Below are positions 11,600-24,944 of a stretch of 64,000 bases of DNA, one piece after another. Source of the stretch: Cristatella mucedo (Eukaryota > Bryozoa > Phylactolaemata > Cristatellidae). How positions within the stretch are numbered: position 1 is the stretch's first letter; every line of letters starts with the position of its first letter. The position numbers and the translations under genes were made by a program. A model generated the notes under the pieces. That model had not been told where the DNA came from. It saw only the letters and a program-made list of their open reading frames with translations, and did no database searches. Where the stretch lies: positions 2,073,001 through 2,137,000 of the forward strand of contig WPIO01000010.1 of NCBI GenBank assembly GCA_009760855.2, written 5' to 3'.

Positions 11600-12270
11600 G
11601 CCCGAATACAAGCCCACTAAAAGTATATGTCACTGATTATTACTGTCTGAACTAGTATTAATTGAAGACATTACTCTAGGTAGTATTTCTAGGCCAGTCT
11701 AACCAGTCTTCGTAGTGTATCATACTAATATGTTTCGTTTAACCTTCGGTGAATCCCTGCGCAGCCCGCATTGAGGCAAGTCGACCTTTGAAAGGAAAGT
11801 CCCCTCCAAAGGACCAAAGGCCGTGCAGATGCAGTAAGTAACCACTGTATTTGCCCTCTGCGAATGAAAACTTGGCTCTTTCAAACTGTTAGCTGTGAAG
11901 GTTTGGCTATCTAAATCGGCACGAAACGGCAACTGAGATTATTAGCAGTTTGGTCATTTATGAATAAGAAAGGGATATATTCTAATCTATGGCCTACGAT
12001 CTTACTAAAGGCCATTTCAGACTACGGTTACACAGCTCTACCGTGTGAATCTTCCTGACTTGTAAGGGATTTGTACGCTATGGCTTGAGCAGTACACTTG
12101 TCGCTCATGCAGTGCCTATCTAAGATAGTCTGTTCAGCATGAATAGCACAGACTTCTTATCGTAAGGTGCGGCCGCTCTTGATTCCTGCCGCGCGTGGCT
12201 ACCATTGCAGTACATGCGTGAAGCTGTGCAGCGACCACGACTAGTTAGCCTGCTGTGAGGTGCCAGGTCT
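11600..12270. other. No gene seen
   Basis: No gene or repeat was recognised before the tandem duplication that starts at 12271. Confidence 0.4.
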
Positions 12271-12482
12271 AACATCATTTTTCTCGCGTCTGCAAGGACT
12301 ATTAGTACCTGTTACGCGAACGCACTTGTATGTGACAAAGGACAGTAGTTCAGGGGCCGCTACGGCCCCATCGGTAACATCATTTTTCTCGCGTCTGCAA
12401 GCACTATTAGTGCTTGTTACGCGCGTAGCACTTGTATGTGACAAAGGACAGTAGTTCAGGAGCCGCTACGGCCCCCATTGGT
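12271..12482. repeat. Tandem duplication of a 105-107 bp unit with internal palindromes
   Basis: Two head-to-tail units (12271-12375 and 12376-12482) start with AACATCATTTTTCTCGCGTC and are highly similar. Unit 1 holds a perfect stem GGGGCCG-CTA-CGGCCCC (12353-12369), which has one mismatch in unit 2. Unit 2 holds AGCACTATTAGTGCT (12400-12414). No coding function is evident. Confidence 0.9.
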
Positions 12483-13186
12483 AACATCTGGGGTAAAAAA
12501 TAAAGTTGGCTAGTTGCCGAGGACCTTAGCAGCAGCCTTGTGCTAGTCTCATTACTGGCGAAAGTATTGGCGAGCACTGAAACCGAAACACGACTTCCTA
12601 CGCTAGCTTGATCAGGGCATGCAGTGATCGCAGAATTGAGTGCTTGAATTACAAGTTAGAGCTTGCTATGCTACAATCCGGATCCGGAAGAAGCATCTCT
12701 GCATGCAGTATTACGAATTGCTGAGCAGTTCCTAGCTAAAATTAAGTAGCTTGCATTAATTTTTGTAAGAACATATTCAAATTTGGTATCAACACTCCTG
12801 CAAAATAGGTCAAGAGGCAGTAAATGCAGCTGACCAGTATGGAAGGATTTAGTATGGTTGTGTGACTAGACTGAATGCTATCTTTATGTCTGAATCAAAA
12901 TGTATTACAATTTAAGGAAACATTTACGGTTAACTAGAAGCTTTGATAAGATTAGTTCTGAGCCTACTGAGAATATGGAACTTGTTGGTGCTATTGACGG
13001 TAGCAGGAGTGAAGTAATTACTGTTAAATCTAGATATTAAAGGCGATACGTTACCAATGTAGCACTAATTTAGGCCACGGTTGAAGCTCCACACTGATAA
13101 TCAAAAAACCAGGATAAAACTCAGGAAGATATAGCTTATTACATTACACGAGAGAATAAAACTGGCTGCTTGATCGTGCAGGTATC
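12483..13186. other. No gene seen
   Basis: A/T-rich sequence with no recognised feature. Confidence 0.4.
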
Positions 13187-13370
13187 TAGCACCTTAACCT
13201 TGACTGATGATGTGTGAAGCGAAGCGCCCTGATTGGCATTGCAGTAAGATGCTCACCTTTAGCGACCAATGTCGTGGGCTCGAGCCCTGCGGCAAATGTA
13301 GAATACCTCGATATAGAATGTATTCTCTTAGGGCTCTGTATAAATGAATTATATTCATTACTATTATATT
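13187..13370 (+). mobile_element. SINE family 2 copy
   Basis: The box B region (GTGGGCTCGAGCCCTGC) and the L2-like tail (TTCTCTTAGGGCTCTGTATA) are present. The tRNA-like 5' part is diverged. Confidence 0.65.
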
Positions 13371-13496
13371 AAGCGATCATCCAACTACACCGTTTATAGC
13401 CTCGTTGGAGTGTGAAGCTTTTGAAACTTGCTTCAAGGCTACTACTGTACACAATGCTGATGTGACTGACCTCTGCCCTGTATGTGCCCCTGGATC

Positions 13497-13648
13497 TTAG
13501 CCCAGGAGGCAAGGTGCTCGCTTTTCACAGCCTAGGTTGTAAGTTCAAGTTTGGCAGTGTGCAATCATGTATTGCCAACTGCATGCGGTAATGATAGCCG
13601 TGAAGGCTCTTCTGCCGCTATATAAATTAATCTGTTAAGTCAGCTTAA
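13497..13648 (+). mobile_element. SINE family 1 copy, diverged
   Basis: The 5' part (AGCCCAGGAGGCAAGGTGCT), a degenerate box B (AAGTTCAAGTT), the body (GATAGCCGTGAAGGCTCTTC) and the 3' end match the family. The 5' variant is shared with the copy at 42226, suggesting a subfamily. Confidence 0.75.
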
Positions 13649-15697
<2,049 letters not shown>

Positions 15698-16051
15698 TCA
15701 TCTTTAATTTTGTCGTCTAGAGCGGTCCTAGGTTGCTTGAATTCACGGGATTCGCTGTTGATTGATTGATCTGATCTTCGCTACTTCGTACTTCGAGCTG
15801 CTGGGAGAAGCGACCCTATTTGAGTCACAGCTAACAACATAAACTGAGATTAACTAGGTGATAACGTGACTAGGGATTGCCTTTAGAACTATTTGACTCA
15901 CTGAAGTGTGCTTAAATCGCCTGCATATGGGCCTCCCTATTTAAACCATTAAGCTTCTCCAGACTTTTACATCAGAGCTGCCATTTGCTTCAAGCTTCTT
16001 GAGCATACCAATGCACTAGTTCGAGAACAGCCTGACCCTGTACAAAAAATA
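15698..16051. other. No gene seen
   Basis: No recognised feature. Confidence 0.4.
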
Positions 16052-16194
16052 TAAGCTGATTTAACAGACTCTTTTGTATAGCGGCAGAAGAGCCTTACAG
16101 GCTATCACCACTGCTTGCAGCAGCAATAAAGGATTGCCTACGTAAGGATTCTACGAAAAGCAACCTCATTACCTAGAGTGCCATCACGGCTCAC
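16052..16194 (-). mobile_element. SINE family 1 copy, internally deleted
   Basis: The 3' end, the body and the 5' end (GTGAGCCGTGATGGCACTCT) match the family on the minus strand. The box B and stem region is shortened by a deletion. Confidence 0.75.
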
Positions 16195-16599
16195 TATACA
16201 GGACACCTGATCTTATAGGTGACATATTAAAAAAGGTAGCTACAATAAAAACACATTTTTGCGTCAAGCGTTAATCCCAGGCACGTGACCCGACAAATTC
16301 GCGATAGACAAATGAGCGCCGACGTAAGCACGTTGATATATTTGTGACGTCATAACGCGCTTATATAACCACGCTGATTAATTCGCGATCGACAAAAATG
16401 TTAAGAAAAGCTCAATGTAAGAATATAATAATAAACTTAAGTAGAACGCAACTGTGCGCATTGAAATGCCATATCAAGTCTCAATACAATCATATGTAAT
16501 CTAAATGTCAACATTATGAGCCAATGCATGCTAATCGTTATTTAAGATCACGCCCGTTATATGTAGGTGTAATCGCAGCAAGGCGCCTGGATATAATAT

Positions 16600-16692
16600 A
16601 TCTCTGTCTGTAACTCCATAAAGCAACAAAGAATATCTAGGTGTTACCCAGGAGAGTTTTGTGTAGTGCACTAAAAGCCTGAGATGCGAAGA
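16600..16692 (-). mobile_element. LINE family B 3' end fragment
   Basis: On the minus strand the stretch ending in GTTACAGACAGAGATATAT matches the 3' terminus of the longer family B copy at 26520-27160. Only about 90 bases remain. Confidence 0.6.
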
Positions 16693-18259
16693 TATGGAAC
16701 TCAAATATCTGGATTCTCTGACGTTTCCCCTTTTTTTGCCTTTGTAATTTGTCTTTTGTCCTTAGTAAGTTTTTTCTGAATTTGTCACGGCTGCTATTTC
16801 TAGGGACAGTGTCGCACTCATCTTAGAGCCATTTGTATTGCCAAGTCAGATTTTTTGTCTTGGGGCTTTCCTGTTACTTTGGTTTTGCAGGAGTAATTCA
16901 TTCCTTCATCTTGGTTTTGCGTTTGCTACATTTGTGATTTCTGGAATGCTTTCACTTGATCATTCATCCAGAATGCCTCATCGGTCATCGACCGAGGGTA
17001 AGGCGTCCCATTGAGCAGCAAAGAAAATAGCTAGCAACGCTACGTAAGCACGGCCATTTCTTGTATATACCAGCCAGCACTGAGCAGACAGAGCTAATTG
17101 CGAAACTGACGTACTAGGAGATTACATTATATTCTGGAGTCGAGTTATTTCCGCAGCCATCAATGTATCACACTAATGTCATTTCAATAAAAATGGCTCA
17201 ATCTGAGATGGGTTGAGAACTTGAATTACACAATTAAAAATTAAAAACCAGCTAAACAGGAACAACTCGGCGTTTCATCCTGTTTCCTAATGCGATACTT
17301 TAACGTAACATAAATAAAAAATAACGTAATGGACGTCGTCACTGTCAGATAAAATGTACATGGGCGAAGGGACATTTCAAGTTAATCTGATATTCCTAAT
17401 GCTAATTGTACCATACTGTTGTCACCACAATATTCAAAGAAACGTATCACTTTATGTTACCGTAATAACGCTAGACGACAAAAAATTAAGGAAAATTCAA
17501 TTAAAAACTTAAGAAATTCAAGATAATTTAATAAAAATACTTCACTGATCTGCATGCCATAAGTTTTCTGGCATGTATTCTTATTTTCCAAATATAAATT
17601 ATCGATGATGATTTATGGTATATTTTGTTGTTGCTTTGGCACGTCAGGTTTGCTACATTTTTTTTATGAAAGATCGGGTGCACTTTAACTTTACGCATTA
17701 TCTATATTGGCTTTCATCAGGTTTGATTGTTAAAGTTAATCACTTCATGACATAAATGAAATGTTGCGTGTTATTTTTCGTAGAACAACTAGCCATTTTT
17801 CTGGTTGATATAAAGATGCTTAAATCAGCGGACATCTTGTGATTTAGAAGCAAGAACCAAGGAAGCGTAAGAATCTCAGCGTTCACATATTCTGCTACAT
17901 CTGCTGCTGGAGACTCTCGACTAAAGAGCAGCGGCTACCGATTGCTAGATTCAGAAAGCAGCCCTACTGTCACGCCCACTTCGGACGCAGACTGGGAGAT
18001 CGGGAAACGACGTGGGCACCGCATAAATGAAGTGCAAGCCGTGTGTGGAAAATTTGAGACGTCGGTTTGAAGCTCAAACAATGCACGCCATTAGGAGAGA
18101 ACAAACTAATCATGTTTCCGATTGTTATTTCTGCATTCGCTAAAGTGCGGGGCTTTAACAAGAAGAATAAGCAAAAAACATCCAAATCTACCTTCAGCGA
18201 TGTGACCTGTACCGCACAATAATGAGGCGGGAGCTCTTTTTCTGCCTGTTGCACTTGAT
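16693..18259. other. No gene seen; A/T-rich
   Basis: About 1.5 kb of A/T-rich sequence with only short frames. A 94-codon minus-strand frame at 17970-18254 has no family resemblance. Confidence 0.4.
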
Positions 18260-18990
18260 ATATTGACTCACAATGATTTTAGTTCAGCTGAATGTGACGT
18301 TAGTGACAACTATGCTGATTTTGATGTTACAAAGCCTAAACTAATATTGCAATATGATCTTGATGATTTGGTGAGAGACCTCGACCTGCCCAAAGAGTGG
18401 CTGGACTCTTCGGTTCTAGATTAAAAGAAAGAAAGGTTTCTTGCCTCGGCTACTACATTTTCGTGATATAGACATGATTAAAAAGAGTTTCTTCCGTAAT
18501 TTCGAAGAAGGATTCACTAGTCTATTGCAGCAACATCGAAGGTCGAGTTAATAAAATTATAAGTGTTGTGATCCAACTGAGTAGAGACTCTTCATTGATT
18601 TGTTGGACCATATTTTAAAGGAAGTTTTACTTCATAATAGAAGCGAATTTTCCTCTTTGCCGGTTGCACATGGGAAAAATGAAAATACTTCTCGATGAAA
18701 TCAAATAAGATCAACATCAGTGACACATATACGGTGATTTAAACGCAATTGACCTTCTGCTCGGACTCCAAGGGGCAACACAAAATATCCTTGATTTTTA
18801 CGTCTGTCGGATAATCGGGCGCAGATGCTCTTCATTACCGAAAGAAAGACTGGCCAGAGAGAACACATCTTGTGCCTGGGAGGGACAACGTCCGAGGGCT
18901 TCCTCTTGTGGACAGCAAGAAAGTTCTACTTCATCCCTTGCACACAAAGCTTGGACTAATTAGAAAACTACGTTAGGGCTCTGAGTGAAA
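18260..18990 (+). pseudogene. Relic of an uncharacterised multicopy transposon-like protein family
   Basis: Three plus-strand frames together show blocks in the right order for a protein family I know only as an uncharacterised, high-copy family in cnidarian and arthropod genomes. The blocks are DLDDLVRDLDLPKEW, ATTFSWYR-like residues, an EW-RLFIDS-like block with HILKEVLLHNRSEFSSLPVA, and KKDWPERTHLVPGRDNV. Many stops and frame changes show the copy is dead. The recurrence of a related fragment at 30.6 kb supports a mobile or formerly mobile family. Its molecular function is unknown to me. Confidence 0.55.
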
Positions 18991-19694
18991 ACGGGCATAC
19001 TTCTAAGTAGTTATAAGAAAAGGTTCCTCAAAGTAAATCGCTGGTCTTACGTGTCGCTGCGCTTGTATAAAGAAGTTAATTACAACAGCTACAGCAGATG
19101 CTCGTAACATTTGATGCCAGGAGTGAGCGAACACTGCTGAGCATTGCCAATGTCTTAGAACCCTTAGAGGTCACCTTTTGCGGTTCTCGTTGCTTTTGAA
19201 AGCATTTGCACGCAACTTTCTCGAATGATATTTTTAGTCCTTGAAGATTGCTGCGCATTTAATGATCACAGGATTGGGTACGTGAAAGCTGAACTGGCTG
19301 CTTGCCCTACCGAAAAGTTTAGGCTCAAAATGAATACTCACTGAACTTGGTCATATTGTGGCGGATTGCGTAAGGAAGTTTAAAGAAGCAGAAATGTACA
19401 TAAATTTGGCGAGTTTCGGAGCAATGCTCTCCCCAAAAAGCCAGCAAGTTCTGGAGACAGAAATTGCTCCTGAGAAGAATTTAGAGGCAATGAGACGTGT
19501 TGTTAAGGAGAAAGTTTTGATTCACTAACGATTGAGATATGTCGATATCTGCTTCAGAAAATAGCTGTATTAGTACATTAAAAATATGCTGCTAGCTTGT
19601 AAGCTTCTGAAAATAATACTGAGACCATTTAGAAGCTGGAACGTAGATCTTCTAATGAGGTCACTTGGAATGAACCTAATGCTCACAAATATGG

Positions 19695-19985
19695 GGAATT
19701 TTCTTACGCAACGACATCTACTCTCCAACTGCCGACTATGGCACATCTTTTTCAGCGGTCCTGAACTGCTACTTCTATGCTACTCACTACCTCAACTGCT
19801 CTCCTGACTCTGCTATGCTTCCCACTTTCTCTTTGTTGCGTGAGACGAAGTCTTTTGGCTACCGAATGCGTACCGAAAGCCGCTTAGGCTGTGAGTGCGC
19901 TATACAAAACTCTCCTGCGTAACACCCAAATGGTCTTTATGATTTTTTGGAGTTACTGACGGAGATACATTACAATTTAAACAGC
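19695..19985 (+). mobile_element. LINE family B 3' end
   Basis: The sequence from CTTACGCAACGACATC to a short TACATTAC tail is nearly identical to the reverse complement of 26530-26810. It is a 5'-truncated plus-strand insertion. Confidence 0.8.
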
Positions 19986-20214
19986 GAAACTGTTGCAGGT
20001 GTAGCTATGGTGGAGGCCAAGGTTAAAGCTGTCTGTGGTAAAAAGGGTGAGCCTAAAGTTCCGCGTGGCAATAATAATACTAATAATAATAAAATTGTAA
20101 AGCTATTTCGTTGGGATAGTTCCTAAAGTGAAGAAAATCTTCATCCAGGTGCTTTGCAACTCGCTGCAAGAAAAGCACCAACTTGGATTAACTTTATGCA
20201 AGATATCATAATTT

Positions 20215-20372
20215 TAGAAGTATGGAAAAGCATACAAGTATCATGCTTCCACCAGCTTGCAAAAGTACGCAAGAGTATCTTTGCAGCAAATGTAAAGTGC
20301 CTAGAAATAGATTGAGTTCTCTGATGGTGCTACATCAAATGCGTTATCATTATTATGATTATTATTATTATT
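20215..20372 (+). mobile_element. L2-like tail fragment with (ATT)n
   Basis: AATGTAAAGTGCCTAGAAAT, followed by TTCTCTGATGGTGCTACATC and an ATT run, matches the L2-like 3' terminus of this window. Confidence 0.65.
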
Positions 20373-20409
20373 ATAAGACCATAGGGCTATCGGTTTGAAT
20401 GACCCCTGA

Positions 20410-20800
20410 TTAGTAACATACACTGAATCGTGCACAAGCGTGCATGCCAATCACACTGGAACAGAAATGAGAAGCACAAATGAGGGTCACAGGGAGAGCT
20501 GCGGTGAACAGATTCGTCCTCTGCTGATAAATAAATGATGCAAAGTCAATCCTAGTAATGACAGAAGCCAGACCGAATTTCCGACTTTCGGTGCGTATGA
20601 AATGAAAGTCCGATGACAACACTTTTCAACTTAATGGGAGAAGGTCGAGACGAATGCAAGTCAAAAGGTGATTTTAAAGTAGATTTGACGCTAGAGGGTT
20701 TGCTAGTAAAGCTCAGACGGGCGTGGTGGGACAGATCTGGCAGCTAATTTACTGACAACCGACGAGACAAGACTCTGAGTTTTTGTACAAGTTGTATTAG
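20410..20800 (-). pseudogene. Possible ancient L2-like LINE 3' end
   Basis: The minus strand shows weak similarity to the C-terminal block of the L2-like ORF2 (a SYAPK-like start followed by a short leucine-rich stretch). The match is poor and interrupted. I list it because it directly follows an L2-like tail in the other orientation. Confidence 0.25.
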
Positions 20801-20829
20801 ACTTATGGCACAGATCATGAGTTCTGAAT

Positions 20830-21462
20830 GAAGGGAATTCTAGTGAATGTGGGCGACGTGTCAAAAAGGCGTCAACTATTTAATATTAATAATAAAAATT
20901 TCATGTATCGCTGTCAAAGAACTCAAATTCTATATAGGCACTTTGCTGCAAAGGAAGTATGATCACATTGTTGGATTGTCGTTTGGAATTAACAGTAGGC
21001 AGGGTGCAAATGCCTGGTATCTAAACGCTGACTGAAAGGGTGGCTGGAAAGTGCCCCCTCCTCATGTGCCGACTGTTACCGTCGTGGAGTCCACGAGTGA
21101 GGCAGCTTGCTTCAAATTTAGTTCGGCAATAGTTCATCCGGTTATGGACTGCCGTCGTGATCACGGTCAAGCTGTTTTGCTTATCTGCGGTCTACGGTGT
21201 CTGCTCTGCGAATCACTGGCCTGGTCTGGCAATCTGTCCGGTGGGCGTCCGATAAGAATGCGCGTCTCAAAGACGGGCAATGCACTAGGAATGGCTGCCC
21301 CATTTATTTTCGTCTACTTGGCGAACCTACTTTTTTCTATTATATACGTGTCTGCTGAGTTACTTTTCAATTAATCGCCTGATATTAGTTATCTTGTGGA
21401 ATGCAGTGCCTTTTTCCTTTCGATCTGATCGATATTTCGCACCAGCTTGCGGTTCGGTAGCG
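20830..21462. other. No gene seen
   Basis: Frames of about 60-107 codons occur on the plus strand without recognisable motifs. Confidence 0.4.
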
Positions 21463-21467
21463 ACACT

Positions 21468-21880
21468 TGTAGTTTGGTTGCACAGCAGAGAGCCAGCCGA
21501 TGCCCAACACCGACAGTTTATTCCCAACACACGGAGCCCAAGAGCGCACGGCTCCCCTCAGCCCCTGCCCTCACACGACTCCCCTCCCCTGGTCGACTCC
21601 CATGACTCATCGACCACAACTGTGCACCGGCCGACCCTGATGGTGAATCCACCATCAGGCCACCAGCTGGTCCATGCCACATCAAAGGCGGACCACAGCA
21701 GTGCACTGGCCGACCCTGATGGTGAATCCACCATCTGGCCACCAGCTGGTTACTGGCCTGTGTCCATACCACATCACAGGCGGACCACAGCTGTGCACCG
21801 GCCCCTCTCGGTGGTGCTTCTAACAGCTCACCAGTAGCTTATCAGAGGAGCCTGCATACGATACATACATACGAACTACA
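21468..21880 (-). repeat. 3' LTR of the retrotransposon
   Basis: This 413-bp repeat is bounded by the short inverted repeat TGTAGTT/AACTACA. It differs from the 5' LTR at three positions. It carries a duplicated internal segment (GGCCGACCCTGATGGTGAAT twice) and an AATAAA on the minus strand at 21517-21522. Confidence 0.95.
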
Positions 21881-21982
21881 CGCTCCCTTGACCTTACGGT
21901 CACAAGTCAGGAGCCGGCATACAATACATGCATACATACGTACATACGAACTACACGCTCCCTTGACAATAAGGTCACAAGT
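21848..21982 (-). repeat. Duplicated polypurine tract / LTR border
   Basis: The segment holding the LTR 5' end and the adjacent purine-rich stretch (minus strand AAGGGAGCG directly before TGTAGTTCG) is present twice in tandem, about 65 bases apart, with small differences. The outer copy is the functional border of the 413-bp LTR. Confidence 0.8.
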
Positions 21983-24191
21983 TTGCAGCACCAACACATG
22001 TAGCTGCAAGGTACAGAGCAGCAATGAGCAAGTCTATCCGGTCAGGACATAGTCGTCGTACCGGCGGGGAAGTGTCACAGCGCGGCCGCTGTACTGGTTC
22101 AGCTCTGTCCCCTTCAGGTGCAAGGGGCGCCTCTTCCTGCCCTGGTACGAGGCGCAAGTTGGACACGTGGCGACGCACACCGTCGATCTCGATTCCCACG
22201 CCCTGCCCCTCACTTGTTACCGTGCCCTCGGGCCACTCGGTCGTGCAACGAGCGCCGGCAGGCTTCATAAAGACTCGCTGGCCGACAGCATATTGAGCAG
22301 TCCTCGGGCCCTGATCTGTCTGTGCTCCTAAGAGGGGGCTTTTCCACTCATAGGAGAACGGCATTCTGCAGGGCACCGATTCCTCGTGCAACCCGGCTGT
22401 TGGCGAGATGTTGTACCAATACACCATCATCAGGACGTTCTTGCCCGTGCGAGCCGCTATTCCCTTGATGGTCCTGTGGTTTCGCTCAACGATGCCGTTG
22501 CCGGAGGGTTTATAGGCGCAACGGTATATGGGCTCCACGCCCCAACGGTGGCAAAGACTGCGAAGAGCTGTTGAGCGAAAGCTCGCACCGTTGTCCATGA
22601 GCAGCTGCTGCGGAGGGCCACGCTCCCTAAAAATTTCGCCCAGATTTTGCACCAAAGAGTTTTCTCCCTCGTCGGGTATTCGCCTCCAAATAGCGAAATG
22701 GCTCGGTCCACAATCTACCACGGTCAGATATTTATGGCCCTTGAAATGCGTTACGTCGCAGGCCAGGCGCTGCCAATTCTCGCTTACATCCAGCACGCCT
22801 GCACTCCATGCGACTGGTGCAGAATCGATCGACTTGCAACGAGGGCAAGCCTTCACGACGGCTTCGACGTCCTTCCGCCGGATAGTAGCTTTCGGGTAGC
22901 ACATTCTGGCAAGGTACAGTGTCCTGTCAACTCCAAAGTGGTGAAGGCTGTGGAAATTCTTTAGGTCGACGTCGACCGCCGGCGATGACGCCTGCTCTGG
23001 AACAGCGAGACAGCTTACATTCGCCCTCATCCATTTCTGAGCGACGCGGGTCAGCTGGTCGGCTTTATTGTTGGATGATCGCACCAGGACTACGGAAGCC
23101 TTCAGTCCACACTCTGACACCGTGTCGGCTATCAGTGCTAGCCTGCGTTTGATAAGCGCCTCTCCCATGCCGTGGGCTCGTACAGGCTTATCTCCAACCA
23201 GCAGTGACTGTAGCCATCCGTGAACAGTTGCTGAATCTGTCCGAATCTCCACCTGCCGTAATGACCAAGCAATGGCCAGATTGAGGCCCTTGATGATAGC
23301 CTCCAGCTCCGCAAGATTGATGTGGGCTACGTCGTCAGCTTTTCGCAGCCAGGAGGCATCCTCGACGATTCTTCCTCCTATATCCAGGCATGTGCCGATA
23401 GCAAGGCTGCTGGCATCACACCAGACGATGCCACTATCCAGATTCGGCACATTCCAAATGCCTGAAACTGGATCGTCGGCATGCAATCGCTGCATCAACT
23501 CACCCGCCATAGCTATGACATTTTCACCAACGACTGAGTCCCAACCGACATCGCCAGCAGCTCGCTTTAAGTAACTGCAGGCCGGGCGAAGCCAGCCTGC
23601 GATTGGGAAATGCCCGATCAGCTGCCCGCACCACGAAAACAGCCGGCGTCGCGATGGGGCGTTAGGCAATGCGCTCACCACGTTATCGCGGCGCCAACGA
23701 AGCTCCCCACCTTCCTTTGGCCTGCATACTCGAAGGCCAAGGACCCTTCCGCCAGCGAGGCTTTCTGGCGGCTTAGCCTCCAAACCAAATGTTCGTAGCA
23801 AGTCGATTACCTCACCATTCGAGACGACGCTGTTATTGACAACAATATCGTCGACAAACGAATCGGTATCACTACGAACTCGCTCATCCATGGACAAGAC
23901 CTTTGTCAGAATCGCGGTCATTATTTTCGGGGCGACATTAAGTCCGAAACCTAGTTGTGTGAGGCAGTACCGACGGCCTTTGTACTCCACGACCTGATAT
24001 TGCCAGAGAGCGGGATCAACATGCACCTGCAAGTATGCTTTTTGCAGGTCAATTATGCTCACGCTCTCGCCAAGCCGTCGCCACGCTCTGAGCTTGGTGC
24101 TACACACATCAGCACCAGCCGTGTGACTCGAGATAAACTGATTAAGTTCTCGGTAGTCCATCACGGGCCTCACTTTGCCCTTACTTGCCTA
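21975..24191 (-). pseudogene. pol 3' part: reverse transcriptase, RNase H and integrase
   Basis: After the in-frame TAG at 24189-24191, the frame stays open for about 730 codons. Visible landmarks, in order, are an RT entry (PVMDYRELNQF), the RT catalytic box SFVDDIVV, and RNase H blocks (VWCDASSLAIG, LAELEAI, IRTDSATVHGW, NKADQLTR). Next come an HHCC-type integrase zinc finger (HSLHHFGVDRTLYLARM to CPRCK) and the DDE core (LACDVTHF, LLMDNGASF, GNGIVERNHRTIK). A C-terminal module with VFMKP and RRHVSNLR follows. The catalytic residues expected in each enzyme appear present. Product location would be cytoplasmic virus-like particles and then the nucleus, by analogy with the family. Confidence 0.9.
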
Positions 24192-24944
24192 TACGACGGC
24201 CATTAGAGGGATCAGGCCACCACAATGACCAGCGAACGGCTGCAACCAGCCTTCCTTGATCCACTCTTCCACCTCCTTTTCGTAGTCGGCACGAATTTCC
24301 TCTCCCACATGATATGAAGCGATGTGGTTCGTCAATTGGGGGACGACACAACGATTCGTCCACTCCCACTTGACTGACCAGCGTCCCTGATGGAATACTG
24401 CCTTGAAGTCCTTGTCATCAATCAGTACGTCAGCGGCCGACGATGCTACAGCACGTTTGACACTAGGAAACGCCACTACTACTGCCTCGGGACGGTGTGC
24501 TGGCTCTGGAACTCCCCTTTGGCACATGAACTCAACTTGACCAGCGGAAGGACCGATAATCACGCCGCCTAGGAGTTCAATGGCATCCATACCGAGTAGT
24601 AACCCGAAACCAGGAAGAACATCTGACACAAGGCAGTCCAGCACTATGGTTCGTCCGCAGAGGGCTACCGTAGCGACGCACGTGGACTTGCAGACAGCTG
24701 TGGCTCCATTCATCATCACGACTTCCTCGCACGCTCGCCTCACCCTCGCAGGGTCCGCAAGCGTCGCCGAAATGATGGACCTCGAGCACCCAGTATCCAC
24801 GAACTCAGACGCCTCGGAGTTTTCGATGAGGACACGTACCGAAGGAAGGCGCGCCATAACGGAGGGGAAAGCACCGGCGCAGTAATGCGTGCTCTCCCCT
24901 ACTCGTTTTTTGGCCAGTTTGGTACGACGGCCCGATCCGAGCAG
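24189..24944 (-). pseudogene. pol 5' part: aspartic protease and start of RT
   Basis: The pol frame opens after a TAA near 24945 and overlaps the last 45 or so bases of gag. An aspartic protease active site is visible as FVDTGCSRSII, with a later LGMDAI block. A hinge follows and then the RT N-terminal region (YEKEVEEWIKEGW). The frame ends at TAG 24189-24191, inside the RT fingers region, and continues in the same frame beyond it. The ATG at 24855-24857 is probably not used if pol is made by frameshifting from gag. The stop lies within a conserved domain, so an inactivating nonsense change is more likely than programmed readthrough. Confidence 0.85.

Noticed and set aside
21394-21837. Plus-strand 147-codon frame and its twin at 25826-26041
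   Set aside because: They lie in the LTRs, repeat exactly in both LTRs, and have no domain.
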